Origin: Arenibaculum pallidiluteum
GTDB taxonomy: Bacteria > Pseudomonadota > Alphaproteobacteria > Azospirillales > Azospirillaceae
Assembly: GCF_017355985.1 (NCBI RefSeq)
Contig: NZ_JAFIQU010000001.1
Location: forward strand, 558,001 to 622,000
DNA: 64,000 nucleotides
Direction: 5' to 3'
Shown here: piece after piece, positions 1-8,597 of the stretch
How the letters are laid out: each line of letters begins with the position of its first letter
Numbering within the stretch: position 1 is the stretch's first letter
Made by a program: the position numbers and the translations under genes
The notes under the pieces: generated by a model
What the model saw: the letters and a program-made list of their open reading frames with translations, nothing else
The model's database searches: none
Told to the model about the DNA's origin: nothing

Positions 1-69
1 GTGCCTCCGGGCGAAGGCGAAGGGCGCGGCCCGTTCCGGCTTCAGCGCCCCCTGGATTTCCGACGTCAT
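1..69 (-). CDS. Sugar ABC transporter permease, N-terminus only (GguB/MmsB-like)
   Basis: Only the first 23 codons lie in the window; the rest runs off the left edge. The ATG at 69..67 overlaps the stop of the upstream ATPase gene (ATGA), the usual sign of translational coupling inside an ABC operon. In ChvE-GguAB-type operons the order is binding protein, ATPase, permease, so the permease is expected here. The short visible N-terminus is hydrophilic (begins MTSEIQGAL) as in cytoplasmic tails of such permeases. Function is inferred from context only. Confidence 0.6.
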   Translation of the reverse strand, partial: MTSEIQGALKPERAAPFAFARRH

Positions 70-1601
70 GGAACCTTCTCCTCGCCCTTCATGATGGCGC
101 GCATGATCTTTTCCTGAGTGGCCTCGGCTGCGGGCATCTCGGCGACGAAGCGCCCCTCGCTCATCACATAGATCCGGTCGCAGATGCCGAGCAGCTCGGG
201 CATCTCCGACGAGATCACGACCACGGCCTTTCCGGCCGCGGCGAGCTGGTTGATGATGGTGTAGATCTCGTACTTGGCGCCCACGTCGATGCCACGGGTC
301 GGCTCGTCCAGGAACAGGACCCGGGGCTCCGCGAAGAGCCACTTGCTCAGCACGACCTTCTGCTGGTTACCGCCGGACAGGTTGAGCGTCGTCTGGGACA
401 CGTCCGAGCACCGGATGTTCAGCCGCCGCCGGTAGTCGTTGGCGACCTCCAGCTCCCGCATCTCGTCGATCACGGAGCGGCTCGCCACGCCGTCGAGATT
501 GGCCAGCGTGACGTTGTGGACGACATCCTCGTTCAGGATCAGCCCCAGGTGCTTGCGGTCCTCGGTGACGTAGGCGAGACCATTGCCGATCGCCCTGGGC
601 ACCGTGCCCAGATCGACCTCCCGCCCCTCGATGAACGCCTGTCCGCTGATCCGCCGCCCATAGGACCGGCCGAAGACGCTCATCGCGAACTCGGTCCGCC
701 CCGCGCCCATCAGCCCCGCGATGCCCACGACCTCGCCTCGGCGCACCGCCATGTTCACGCCCTTGACCACCACCCGCTCTGCATCGAGCGGGTGGTGCGC
801 CGTCCAGTCGCGGACCTCGAACAGCACCTCGCCGACCCTCGGCTGGCGGCGGGGATAGCGGTCCGCCAGCTCGCGCCCGACCATGCGGCGGATCACGTGG
901 TCCTCGCTGACCGGCTCGGCCCGGCAATCCAGCGTCTCGACCGTCATGCCGTCGCGCAGCACGGTGACGGAATCCGCGACCCTGGAGACCTCGTTCAGCT
1001 TGTGGGAGATCAGGATCGAGGCGATGCCATGGGCCTTGAACTCCAGCAGCAGCGAAAGAAGGGCCTCGCTGTCGCTTTCGTTCAGGCTTGCGGTCGGCTC
1101 GTCCAGGATCAGGAGCCGGACCTCCTTGGACAGGGCCTTCGCGATCTCGACGAGCTGCTGCTTTCCGACTCCCAGGTCGCCGACCAGCGTCGCCGGGGAT
1201 TCCCGGAGCCCCACCTTGCGCAGCAGCGCCCGCGTCCGTTCCGTCGCGGCGTCCCAGTCGATGATGCCGTAGCGGGCCGGTTCGTTGCCGAGGAAGATGT
1301 TCTCGGTGATCGAGAGCAGCGGAACCAGGGCAAGCTCCTGGTGGATGATGATGATGCCCGCGCTCTCGCTGTCGGCGATGCCGCGGAAGCGGCGCTCCTG
1401 GCCCTGGAAGTGGATCTCGCCGGTATAGGAGCCGTAGGGATAGACGCCGCTCAGGACCTTCATCAGGGTCGACTTGCCGGCGCCGTTCTCGCCGACCAGG
1501 GCATGGATCTCGCCCTCCCGGACCACGAGATTGACGTTGTCGAGCGCTCTCACGCCCGGAAACGTCTTCGTGATCCCCCGCATCTCCAGGATCGCGTTCA
1601 T
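66..1601 (-). CDS. gguA: Multiple-sugar ABC transporter ATP-binding protein (GguA/XylG type)
   Basis: This is the double-ATPase subunit of a CUT2-family sugar importer and energises uptake of pentoses or hexoses delivered by the ChvE-type protein encoded upstream. Both nucleotide-binding domains are visible. Walker [10 protein letters not shown] lies at residues 37-45, the first Walker B is [11 protein letters not shown], a second signature LSGGNQQKV is followed by Walker [13 protein letters not shown]. The length of 511 aa is standard for the family. I chose the ATG at 1601 because GAGG lies six bases upstream; a GTG two codons earlier is possible. It follows the binding-protein gene by 85 bp and overlaps the permease start by 4 bp. 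Confidence 0.93.
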   Translation of the reverse strand: MNAILEMRGITKTFPGVRALDNVNLVVREGEIHALVGENGAGKSTLMKVLSGVYPYGSYTGEIHFQGQERRFRGIADSESAGIIIIHQELALVPLLSITENIFLGNEPARYGIIDWDAATERTRALLRKVGLRESPATLVGDLGVGKQQLVEIAKALSKEVRLLILDEPTASLNESDSEALLSLLLEFKAHGIASILISHKLNEVSRVADSVTVLRDGMTVETLDCRAEPVSEDHVIRRMVGRELADRYPRRQPRVGEVLFEVRDWTAHHPLDAERVVVKGVNMAVRRGEVVGIAGLMGAGRTEFAMSVFGRSYGRRISGQAFIEGREVDLGTVPRAIGNGLAYVTEDRKHLGLILNEDVVHNVTLANLDGVASRSVIDEMRELEVANDYRRRLNIRCSDVSQTTLNLSGGNQQKVVLSKWLFAEPRVLFLDEPTRGIDVGAKYEIYTIINQLAAAGKAVVVISSEMPELLGICDRIYVMSEGRFVAEMPAAEATQEKIMRAIMKGEEKVP

Positions 1602-1686
1602 CGGCACCTCGGGTTGCGACCGATCCGGTGGATCCGGCCCGTTCGATACGGGCGGAAGCCCCGGACGCGGGGCTCCGCCGGGGCCG

Positions 1687-2781
1687 TCAGCGGATCTGCG
1701 CCTCCTTGTAGTAGCCGCTGTCCACGAGGACCTGCTTCCAGTTGGCCTTGTCGACGCTGACCGGCTTCAGCAGGTAGGCCGGCACGGTCTTCACGCCATT
1801 CTCGTAGGTCTTGGTGTCGTTCACCGGCACCTGGCCGCCGGACATCATGGCGTCCACCATCTCGGCGGTGACCTTGGCGAGCTCGCGCGTGTCCTTGAAG
1901 ACAGTCGAGGTCTGCTCGCCGCGCAGGATCGCCTTGACCGAGGGCACCTCGGCGTCCTGGCCGGTGACCACGGGCATGGGCAGGTCGCTGCTTCCGTAGC
2001 CGACGCCCCTGAGCGACGAGATGATCCCGATGCTGAGCCCGTCATAGGGCGAGAGCACGGCGTGCAGCTTGCGGTTTCCGTAATAGGCGCTCAGCAGGTT
2101 ATCCATGCGCGCCTGGGCAACGGCGCCGTCCCAGCGCAGGGTCGAGACCTTTTCCATGCCCAACTGCCCGCTCGGGACGACGAGCTTGCCGCTGTCGATG
2201 TAGGGCTTCAGCACCGACATGGCGCCGTTGTAGAAGAAGTAGGCGTTGTTGTCGTCCGGCGAGCCGCCGAACAGCTCGATGTTGAAGGGTCCCTTCCCTT
2301 CCTTGAGGCCCAGCGCCTGCTCGATGTAGCTCGCCTGCAGGACGCCGACCTGGAAGTTGTCGAAGGTCGCATAGTAGTCGACATGGGGTGAATTGCGGAT
2401 CAGGCGGTCGTAGGCGATCACCTTGATCCCCTTGTCGGCCGCGTTCTTCAGCGCGTCGCTCAGCGTGGTGCCGTCGATCGCGGCGATCACCAGAACCTTG
2501 GCGCCCTTGGTGATCATGTTCTCGATCTGGGCGAGCTGGTTCGGGATGTCGTCCTCGGCGTACTGGAGATCGGTCCTGTAGCCCTTGTCCTTGAAGACTT
2601 TGACCATGTTGTTGCCGTCGTCGATCCAACGGGCCGAGGACTTCGTGGGCATGGAGATCGCGATCGTGCCCTTGTCCTGGGCCCGGGCCTGGGGCGTCAG
2701 GGTCACGAGCCCCACAGCCAGTGCGGCCAGCACGGATCTGGCCAGCAGTGATCTGGCCAGCACCGAGGTCACTGAGTTCAC
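1687..2781 (-). CDS. chvE: ChvE-like periplasmic sugar-binding protein
   Basis: This is the substrate-binding protein of the CUT2 sugar importer, exported to the periplasm. The GTG start at 2781 has a GGGAG ribosome site a few bases upstream and gives a clean signal peptide: two Arg, a hydrophobic core and cleavage after the ARA at residue 34. The mature part shows the periplasmic-binding-protein type 1 fold ([13 protein letters not shown] near the N-terminus, then [20 protein letters not shown] and VTGQDAE). These match ChvE and multiple-sugar-binding proteins for xylose, arabinose, galactose and glucose. The pentose pathway at 31.9-36.9 kb suggests its ligand. The signal-peptide region contains two direct copies of GATCTGGCCAGCA. 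Confidence 0.92.
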   Translation of the reverse strand: MNSVTSVLARSLLARSVLAALAVGLVTLTPQARAQDKGTIAISMPTKSSARWIDDGNNMVKVFKDKGYRTDLQYAEDDIPNQLAQIENMITKGAKVLVIAAIDGTTLSDALKNAADKGIKVIAYDRLIRNSPHVDYYATFDNFQVGVLQASYIEQALGLKEGKGPFNIELFGGSPDDNNAYFFYNGAMSVLKPYIDSGKLVVPSGQLGMEKVSTLRWDGAVAQARMDNLLSAYYGNRKLHAVLSPYDGLSIGIISSLRGVGYGSSDLPMPVVTGQDAEVPSVKAILRGEQTSTVFKDTRELAKVTAEMVDAMMSGGQVPVNDTKTYENGVKTVPAYLLKPVSVDKANWKQVLVDSGYYKEAQIR

Positions 2782-3315
2782 GGTTTCTCTCCCTTGTCGG
2801 TTATTGGCTCTGCGATCGAAGGCGCGCCGCCGCGGGCGCCTGCCTGCCGGGTCTTTGCCGGTCTCCATTGCTGGGGCGCAGGACAATCAGCGTCACTGCG
2901 GCCCGCATAACAGTCAAATGCGATTCAGGCTGGATCGCATGCCGCATTCGTTATGGTTCCGCCCTGCACGAATGCACGCTTCGGGCCGTGACTGGTCAGG
3001 ATTCACGACAGGTCTTTCCAAGGCTTGGCGGCTTCTCTGAGACAGACCGGCGCCCTAGCCTCGGATCGTCGGGCGCACGGCGGATCCCGACGCCGGCAGG
3101 CCCGAACGGCGTGCCGGAACTCCAGCCCGCTGCAGTTTTCAAGACCGGCGAATTCTGTTTTCGGCCGTGCGCGCTTTATCGCGGCCGGGCCGCCCGCAAA
3201 CAATCCGCTGCATGCTGCACCGCGGGAGCGATCCCGCGCGGGCGCATGGCTCCGGACCGGCTGGTCCTGCACCGGATGGCCCTGTCGCGCGCCAATCGAA
3301 CTGGAAGAAGAAACG
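2782..3315. promoter_or_regulatory. Divergent intergenic region between chvE and the beta-hydroxylase gene
   Basis: There are 534 bp without a convincing gene; the ORFs crossing it lack a ribosome site and family resemblance. The region must hold the promoter of the sugar transporter and probably that of the rightward gene. The only distinctive structure is the dyad at 2918-2940, described separately, flanked by a second pair of 6-base inverted arms at 2906-2911 and 2950-2955. Confidence 0.6.
2918..2940. promoter_or_regulatory. Candidate operator dyad upstream of chvE
   Basis: A perfect 7-bp inverted repeat, ATGCGAT and ATCGCAT, is separated by 9 bp about 137 bp upstream of the chvE start. 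An outer pair CATAAC / GTTATG and a pair AATGCG / CGCATT extend the symmetry to 2906-2955. The spacing suits a dimeric repressor or a LysR-type regulator. A GbpR-like LysR gene lies at 31.9 kb, and GbpR regulates chvE-type genes in Agrobacterium and Azospirillum. Binding here is an inference. Confidence 0.4.
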
Positions 3316-4038
3316 ATGGATATCGGGGTTCCGTACCGCGATCTTGGATCGATCGATCTGGAGCCGCTTCTGAGCTACGTGGAGGGTCTGAGCGAGGAGG
3401 ACTGGAGCCGCAATCCGCTGCGCCAGGAGCTGTTCGCGGACGGGGCGCATTCGGTGACGCAGGCGATCGTGTTCAAGCACGAATGGCATCCCGGGGCCAA
3501 TTCGGTGCACTACGCCTATGTCGAGGACCTGATCCACGCCTGGGGGCTGCAGAAGGGCATCGACCCGAGCCCGTTCATGCCGCTCGAGCGCGAGGACACG
3601 GACCTGGGCCCGGTCTATGCCTATCCCGACTGGTTCGCCCTGCGCGCGGTGGTCGAGCCGGTGGTCGAGCGCGCGATCGCGAAGCTGCGCACGCCGCACG
3701 GCGTGGTCACCCGCGTCGCCCTGGTGCGCCTGCAGCCCGGCGGCAAGGTCAAGCCCCATGTCGACGGCCAGCCCATGGCCGCGCGCGCCCACCGCCTGCA
3801 CATTCCGCTGATCGTGCCGCCCAACGTCGTCTACCTCGTCGGCGAGCGCAAGTTCTCCATGGTCCGCGGCCATGTCTACGACTTCAACAACCGCTGGAAG
3901 CACGCCGTCCGCCACGAGGGCAAGAGGCCCCGCGTCAACCTCTTCGTCGACTACTACCCCAACCCCGGACTCGCCATCCGGCCCTTCCACGAGCTCGGAC
4001 CCATGTTCGCAACGACCAGGGCCAGACGCGTCGGCTGA
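3316..4038 (+). CDS. Aspartyl/asparaginyl beta-hydroxylase family dioxygenase
   Basis: A 240-aa Fe(II)/2-oxoglutarate-dependent dioxygenase of the AspH/LpxO family. The metal ligands are visible as HVD (His148, Asp150) and His196 in WKHAV, with the 2-oxoglutarate-binding Arg in RPRVNLF shortly after. No signal peptide or membrane segment is seen, so it is probably cytosolic, unlike LpxO, which is membrane-bound. The ATG at 3316 is preceded by GGAAGAAG. Upstream in-frame codons read as non-coding. Its substrate is unknown: a protein Asp/Asn side chain or a lipid acyl chain are the options. It lies just upstream of the sphingolipid locus on the same strand, which may be coincidence. Confidence 0.85.
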   Translation: MDIGVPYRDLGSIDLEPLLSYVEGLSEEDWSRNPLRQELFADGAHSVTQAIVFKHEWHPGANSVHYAYVEDLIHAWGLQKGIDPSPFMPLEREDTDLGPVYAYPDWFALRAVVEPVVERAIAKLRTPHGVVTRVALVRLQPGGKVKPHVDGQPMAARAHRLHIPLIVPPNVVYLVGERKFSMVRGHVYDFNNRWKHAVRHEGKRPRVNLFVDYYPNPGLAIRPFHELGPMFATTRARRVG

Positions 4039-4243
4039 GCAGACGGCACATCGCCAGGAAACCCCGAGGACCGGGTCGCGGCACATCGCTGCGGTGCGGT
4101 CCAGTGCTTGCGGGCGCCCGGCTGATCCTCCACTATCGGCGCCGGGCTGTGGCGACGGCATCGTATCGGACAGAGTATCTCGGGCCGCGGCGGTGCGCCG
4201 GGAGCGGCCTTAGAAGACCAGGAACGCGCGGGAATCCTCATTT

Positions 4244-5962
4244 ATGCCGTCAGCTACGCCGACCGAATGCCAGCTTCCGAGCAGGCTCGGGGACTTCGAA
4301 ACGCTTGGGGCGGCGCTGGACTATGCAGCCCAAGGGCAGCGGGGGCTCAATTTCTATTCCGGACGCGCGGAGCTGCTGGAGAGCCTGGGCTTCGGGCAGC
4401 TCCGCACGCAGGCGCGTGCACTGGCCGGCCGGATGCTGCGGGCGGGGTTCTCGAAGGGGGAGCGGATCGCGCTGATCGCCGAGACGGACGGCGATTTCGT
4501 CCGCGCCTTCTTCGCCTGCATTTACGCAGGGCTCGTCCCCGCGCCGATGCCGCTCCCCATGGCCTTCGGCGGCCGCAGCGTCTATGTCGAGCACATCCGG
4601 GGCATGCTCACCGCCGCAGGTGTCTCCGGCGTGCTGGCGCCCCCGGTGCTCGCCGAGTGGATCGCCGAGGCGACGGAGGAACTGGGGCTGCGCGCCGTCG
4701 GCGACCTGACCGTCTTCGGCGGGGGCGAGCCCGACGAGACGGCGCTTCCTGCCCTCGATCCCGATGACGTGGCCTACATCCAGTTCTCGTCGGGCAGCAC
4801 GCGCTTCCCGCTCGGGGTCACGGTGACCCACCGCGCGCTGCTGAGCAATGTGCGCGCCATCGCGCGGCACGGGCTGCACCTGCGCCCCGGCGACCGCTGC
4901 GTGTCCTGGCTTCCCTTCTATCACGACATGGGGCTGGTCGGCTTCCTGCTGACCCCCGTCGCGACCCAGGTCTCGGCGGACTACCTGCCGACTCGCGAGT
5001 TCGCGCGCCGCCCCCTGACGTGGCTGACGCTGATCTCGCGCAGCCGGGCCACGGTCTCCTACGGCCCCGGCTTCGGCTATCAGCTCGCCTCGCGCCGCGC
5101 AGCCGGGCTGGCGCCCGGGACGCTCGACCTGTCGTCCTGGCGCGCCGCGGGCATCGGCGGCGACATGATCCGCCCCGACATCCTGGCCGGCTTCTCTGAG
5201 ACCTTCGCGCCCTTCGGCTTCGATTCCCGCGCCTTCGTGCCGAGCTACGGCATGGCGGAGGCGACGCTGGCGATCAGCTTCGCGCCGCTCGACCGAGGCG
5301 TCGAGGTGGACCGGGTCGACATCGACCGCCTCGAGCGCGAGCATCTGGCCGCGGCCCCGGCCGACGGGACGGCGCGCAGCCGCGACTTCGTCCTGTGCGG
5401 GCCGCCGCTGCCGGGCCACGACATCGAGATCCGCGATGCCGAAGGCCGGTCCCTGGGCGAGCGGCAGGTCGGGCGCATCTTCGTCCGCGGCCCCAGCCTG
5501 ATGCGGGATTACTGGGATCGGCCGGACGAGACGCACCGCGTCCTGTCGGCCGAGGGCTGGCTCGACACCGGTGATCTCGGCTACCAGATCGGAGGGTCGC
5601 TGGTGATCACGGGCCGGGCCAAGGACCTGATCATCGTCAACGGGCGCAACATCTGGCCCCAGGACCTGGAATGGAGCGCCGAGCGCCTGGACGGGCTGCG
5701 CAGCGGCGACGCCGCGGCCTTCTCGATCGACGACGGCACCGCCGAGCGGATCATCGTGCTCGTCCAGTGCCGGCCGCTCGACCCCGAGGCCCGCGGGGCC
5801 CTGCAGTCGGCCGTCTCGGGAGCCCTGAGGGCGGAACACGGCGCGGAGGCCGAGATCGTCCTGGTGCCGCCGCACAGCCTTCCCCAGACATCGTCGGGCA
5901 AGCTTGCCCGCAGCCGGGCGCGGCAGCTCTTCCTGGCCGGGAGCTTCGGAGAGGTCCGGTGA
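4244..5962 (+). CDS. aasR: Fatty acyl-AMP ligase / acyl-ACP synthetase of ceramide synthesis (AasR-like)
   Basis: A 572-aa member of the ANL adenylating superfamily, FAAL-like. It is expected to activate a fatty acid as acyl-AMP and load it on the dedicated ACP encoded downstream, supplying acyl-ACP to serine palmitoyltransferase. Visible motifs are IQFSSGST (phosphate loop, but with RFPLG in place of the usual TGxPKG), SYGMAEATL, WLDTGDLGY and the C-terminal catalytic Lys in TSSGKLAR. Caulobacter ceramide synthesis uses the same gene set (AasR, CerR, AcpR, Spt). It is first in a tight plus-strand run and its stop overlaps the next start (GTGA). Confidence 0.88.
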   Translation: MPSATPTECQLPSRLGDFETLGAALDYAAQGQRGLNFYSGRAELLESLGFGQLRTQARALAGRMLRAGFSKGERIALIAETDGDFVRAFFACIYAGLVPAPMPLPMAFGGRSVYVEHIRGMLTAAGVSGVLAPPVLAEWIAEATEELGLRAVGDLTVFGGGEPDETALPALDPDDVAYIQFSSGSTRFPLGVTVTHRALLSNVRAIARHGLHLRPGDRCVSWLPFYHDMGLVGFLLTPVATQVSADYLPTREFARRPLTWLTLISRSRATVSYGPGFGYQLASRRAAGLAPGTLDLSSWRAAGIGGDMIRPDILAGFSETFAPFGFDSRAFVPSYGMAEATLAISFAPLDRGVEVDRVDIDRLEREHLAAAPADGTARSRDFVLCGPPLPGHDIEIRDAEGRSLGERQVGRIFVRGPSLMRDYWDRPDETHRVLSAEGWLDTGDLGYQIGGSLVITGRAKDLIIVNGRNIWPQDLEWSAERLDGLRSGDAAAFSIDDGTAERIIVLVQCRPLDPEARGALQSAVSGALRAEHGAEAEIVLVPPHSLPQTSSGKLARSRARQLFLAGSFGEVR

Positions 5963-6903
5963 GGCGCCTTGCGGCGGTAACGGGCGGCACGGGCTTCCTC
6001 GGCCGCGCGGTGGTCGCCGCCCTGCTCCGGCGCGGGTGGCGTGTCCGCCTCCTCGTCCGCCGCCAGCGCGGCCAGCTCGCAGCGCCCGAGCATGAGCTCG
6101 AGCTGGTCTTCGGCGACCTCGACGACGCGGACGCGCTGCGCCGCCTCATGCGCGGGGCCGATGCCGTCGTGCATGCGGCAGGCCTTGTCAAGGCGCGCGG
6201 CCGCTCCGACTTCATGGCGGTGAACGCGGCCGGCAGCGGAAAGGTCGCCGCGGCGCTCGCCGCCGCCGCACCCGCGGCGCGCCTCGTCCACGTCTCCACC
6301 ATGGCGGCCCGGGAACCCCATTTGTCTGATTATGCCGCCAGCAAGCGCGCGGGCGAGGTCGAGGCAGTCTCAGCCTGCGGCGGCGCGCCCTGGGTGATCG
6401 TCCGCCCGCCTGCGGTCTATGGTCCCTGGGACAGCGAGACGCTGCGGGTCTTCCGCGCCGCACGAGGGCCGGTGGTTCCCATCTTCCACGGACCGGACTC
6501 CCGGGTCTGCCTGATCCATGTCGACGACGCGGCCGAAGCGGTCGCTGCGCTCTGCGCGGGCGGCCCGTCCGGCCGGACCTTCGAGGTCACCGATGCCCGG
6601 CGCGAGGGTTACCCGTGGCGTACCGTGGCCGAGGAGGCCATCCGCGCGGTGGGTGGCACGGCGCGCTTGGTGACGGTTCCGCGCCCGCTGATCCAGGCCG
6701 CGGGAAGCGCCCTGGGCGCCATCGGGCGGCTTCTCGGCGCGAGCCCATTCCTGACCTCGGGAAAGGCCCGCGAGATCCTGCACCCGGATTGGTCCTCGGC
6801 CGCCGACCGGCAGCCTCCCGCCGGGCTCTGGGAGCCGCGGGTGCCGCTGCCCCAGGGCTTTGCCGAAACCGTGCGCTGGTATCGAGATGCGCAGTGGCTA
6901 TAG
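5959..6903 (+). CDS. cerR: NAD-dependent epimerase/dehydratase family protein, likely ceramide reductase (CerR)
   Basis: A 314-aa extended short-chain dehydrogenase. The N-terminal TGGTGFLG is the Rossmann glycine motif. The YAASK at about residues 124-128 supplies the catalytic Tyr and Lys. In Caulobacter the equivalent protein reduces the 3-keto group of the sphingolipid precursor, acting after acylation. The GTG at 5959 overlaps the upstream stop and has GGAGAGG before it, so translation is probably coupled. The in-frame upstream extension is shadow coding of the ligase gene. The position in the locus strengthens the assignment. Confidence 0.86.
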   Translation: MRRLAAVTGGTGFLGRAVVAALLRRGWRVRLLVRRQRGQLAAPEHELELVFGDLDDADALRRLMRGADAVVHAAGLVKARGRSDFMAVNAAGSGKVAAALAAAAPAARLVHVSTMAAREPHLSDYAASKRAGEVEAVSACGGAPWVIVRPPAVYGPWDSETLRVFRAARGPVVPIFHGPDSRVCLIHVDDAAEAVAALCAGGPSGRTFEVTDARREGYPWRTVAEEAIRAVGGTARLVTVPRPLIQAAGSALGAIGRLLGASPFLTSGKAREILHPDWSSAADRQPPAGLWEPRVPLPQGFAETVRWYRDAQWL

Positions 6904-6974
6904 ACAGCCCTCCGCCGGGCCGCAGCACATCGGCCACACCCGCGCTCTCTTTTGCCACGGTCGGTTTAGACCGG

Positions 6975-7003
6975 TTGAAGGTATTTGATCGGTCCTATTA
7001 CAT
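6975..7003 (+). promoter_or_regulatory. Candidate sigma70-type promoter for acpR-spt
   Basis: In the 173-bp gap before acpR the composition drops sharply. TTGAAG at 6975-6980 and TTACAT at 6998-7003 are separated by 17 bp. This is a fair match to an alphaproteobacterial housekeeping promoter, leaving a leader of about 70 nt. A short dyad CGGT-TTAG-ACCG sits just upstream. It would let acpR-spt be transcribed separately from aasR-cerR. Confidence 0.4.
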
Positions 7004-7076
7004 TCTCGTTAAGCCAAAGCCGCTTGCCGGCCCCGACGAACCCGCCCTTTCACGGCCCGCAACCCAGACGCCCCGC

Positions 7077-7322
7077 ATGAATGCGCAGCACCAAGTCGCC
7101 GAGATCATCGTCGAGATGATTAGCAGCCTCCCCCAGGCCCCGCGTGAGGTCAGCCTCGACACCAACATCGCTCGTGATCTCGGTCTCGACTCGCTCGCGG
7201 TCATGAATTTCGTGATGGCCATCGAGGACCGGTTCGACGTCTCGGTCCCCATGGACAAGCTGGCCGAAGTCGAGACGATCCGCGACCTCGCCGACGTCAT
7301 CACGGACCTCAAGGGGCGGTGA
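7077..7322 (+). CDS. acpR: Acyl carrier protein dedicated to sphingolipid synthesis (AcpR-like)
   Basis: An 81-aa acyl carrier protein. The phosphopantetheine attachment site is GLDSLAVM with Ser39, followed by the acidic helix typical of carrier proteins. It lies between the acyl-ACP synthetase/reductase pair and serine palmitoyltransferase. That fits the Caulobacter system, in which a specialised ACP rather than CoA delivers the acyl group. The ATG at 7077 was chosen because the longer in-frame extension has no family match. The next gene starts 10 bp after the stop. Confidence 0.92.
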   Translation: MNAQHQVAEIIVEMISSLPQAPREVSLDTNIARDLGLDSLAVMNFVMAIEDRFDVSVPMDKLAEVETIRDLADVITDLKGR

Positions 7323-7332
7323 GTCGAAAGAC

Positions 7333-8550
7333 ATGAGCATCCTCAACAAGTTCAAGCCCCTCCAGGCCTCCTACGACGCGCTTCGCGCCGCCGGCGGCGA
7401 CCCCTTCTCCGTGTGCTTCGACGAAGTCCTGTCGCCGAGCGAGGCCCTGTCGAAGGGCAAGCGGATGATCCTGCTCGGCACCAACAACTACCTGGGCCTG
7501 ACCTTCGACCCCGCGAGCATCGACAAGGCGGTCGAGGCCGTCCGCGCGGCCGGCACCGGCACCACGGGATCGCGGATCGCCAACGGGACCTACGGCGACC
7601 ATGCCGAGCTCGAGCGGCGTTTGGCGACCTTCTACGGCCGCCGTTCGGCAATGCTGTTCTCGACGGGCTACCAGGCCAATCTCGGAATCCTGTCGACCAT
7701 CGCCGGTCGGGGCGATCACATCCTGATCGACGCCGACAGCCATGCCAGCATCTACGACGGGTGCAGGCTCGGCCATGCCGAGGTCATCCGCTTCCGTCAC
7801 AACGATCCCAAGGACCTCGCGCGTCGCCTGCGCCGGCTGCGGGACGTGCCGGGCGACCGCCTGATCGTCGTCGAGGGCATCTACAGCATGCTGGGCGACA
7901 CGGCCCCGCTGAAGGAGATCGCCGCGGTCAAGCGCGACTGGGGCGCCTACCTGCTGGTGGACGAGGCCCACTCGATGGGCGTTCTCGGCTCCGGTGGGCG
8001 TGGTCTGTCCCAGGCCACCGGGGTCGAGGACGATGTCGATTTCATCGTCGGCACCTTCAGCAAGAGCCTCGGTGCCGTCGGCGGCTTCTGCGTGTCCAAC
8101 CTGCCGGACTTCGACGTGCTGCGGGTGGCCTGCCGGCCCTACATGTTCACGGCGTCGCTGCCGCCCTCGGTGGTCGCCTCCGTTCTCCAGGCGCTGACCC
8201 GCATCGAGTCGGATTCGGCGCTGCGCGACCGGCTGCACATGAACGCCAACCGGCTCTATGACGGGCTGACGGCGGAAGGCTTCATCCTGGGGCCGCAGCC
8301 GAACCCCATCGTGTCGATCCGGATGCCCTCGACCGAGATCGCGATCGCCTTCTGGAACGCGCTGCTCGATGCCGGGATCTACCTGAACCTGGCGCTGCCG
8401 CCCGCGACGCCCGACAACTATCCCCTGCTGCGGTCAAGCGTCAGCGCGGCCCACCGCCCCGACCAGATCGACGAGGCGATCTCGGCGATCACCAGCATCG
8501 GCCAGAGCCTGGGCGTCATCGAGCCGCCGGCGCGGCGCGCGGTGCGCTGA
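7333..8550 (+). CDS. spt: Serine palmitoyltransferase
   Basis: A 405-aa alpha-oxoamine synthase, PLP-dependent, fold type I. It condenses an acyl thioester with L-serine to 3-keto-sphinganine, the first committed step of sphingolipid synthesis. The PLP lysine is Lys244 in TFSKSLGA. Other conserved segments are NNYLGL near residue 52, GTTGSRIANGTYG, VDEAHSMG and the C-terminal LPPATP. Related enzymes (KBL, AONS, ALAS) share the fold, but the neighbouring ACP, acyl-ACP synthetase and ceramide synthase genes identify the role. A strong hairpin follows the stop. Confidence 0.93.
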   Translation: MSILNKFKPLQASYDALRAAGGDPFSVCFDEVLSPSEALSKGKRMILLGTNNYLGLTFDPASIDKAVEAVRAAGTGTTGSRIANGTYGDHAELERRLATFYGRRSAMLFSTGYQANLGILSTIAGRGDHILIDADSHASIYDGCRLGHAEVIRFRHNDPKDLARRLRRLRDVPGDRLIVVEGIYSMLGDTAPLKEIAAVKRDWGAYLLVDEAHSMGVLGSGGRGLSQATGVEDDVDFIVGTFSKSLGAVGGFCVSNLPDFDVLRVACRPYMFTASLPPSVVASVLQALTRIESDSALRDRLHMNANRLYDGLTAEGFILGPQPNPIVSIRMPSTEIAIAFWNALLDAGIYLNLALPPATPDNYPLLRSSVSAAHRPDQIDEAISAITSIGQSLGVIEPPARRAVR

Positions 8551-8554
8551 ACCC

Positions 8555-8587
8555 GGCCACACTGGGGCCTTGCGCCCCCGTGTGGCC
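8555..8587. terminator. Bidirectional hairpin terminator between spt and the head-group operon
   Basis: The arms GGCCACAC and GTGTGGCC pair perfectly. An inner GGGGC/GCCCC stem closes a 5-nt loop, with one T-C mismatch between the two stems. It lies 5 bp after the spt stop and 11 bp before the end of the convergent gene, so it probably ends transcription in both directions. Confidence 0.75.
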
Positions 8588-8597
8588 TTCTCCCGGC

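Noticed and set aside
4250-5875. 541-aa open frame antisense to the acyl-ACP synthetase gene
   Set aside because: Arg/Gly/Ala-rich shadow of a high-GC gene; no family motif and no ribosome site, whereas the sense frame carries a complete ANL enzyme.
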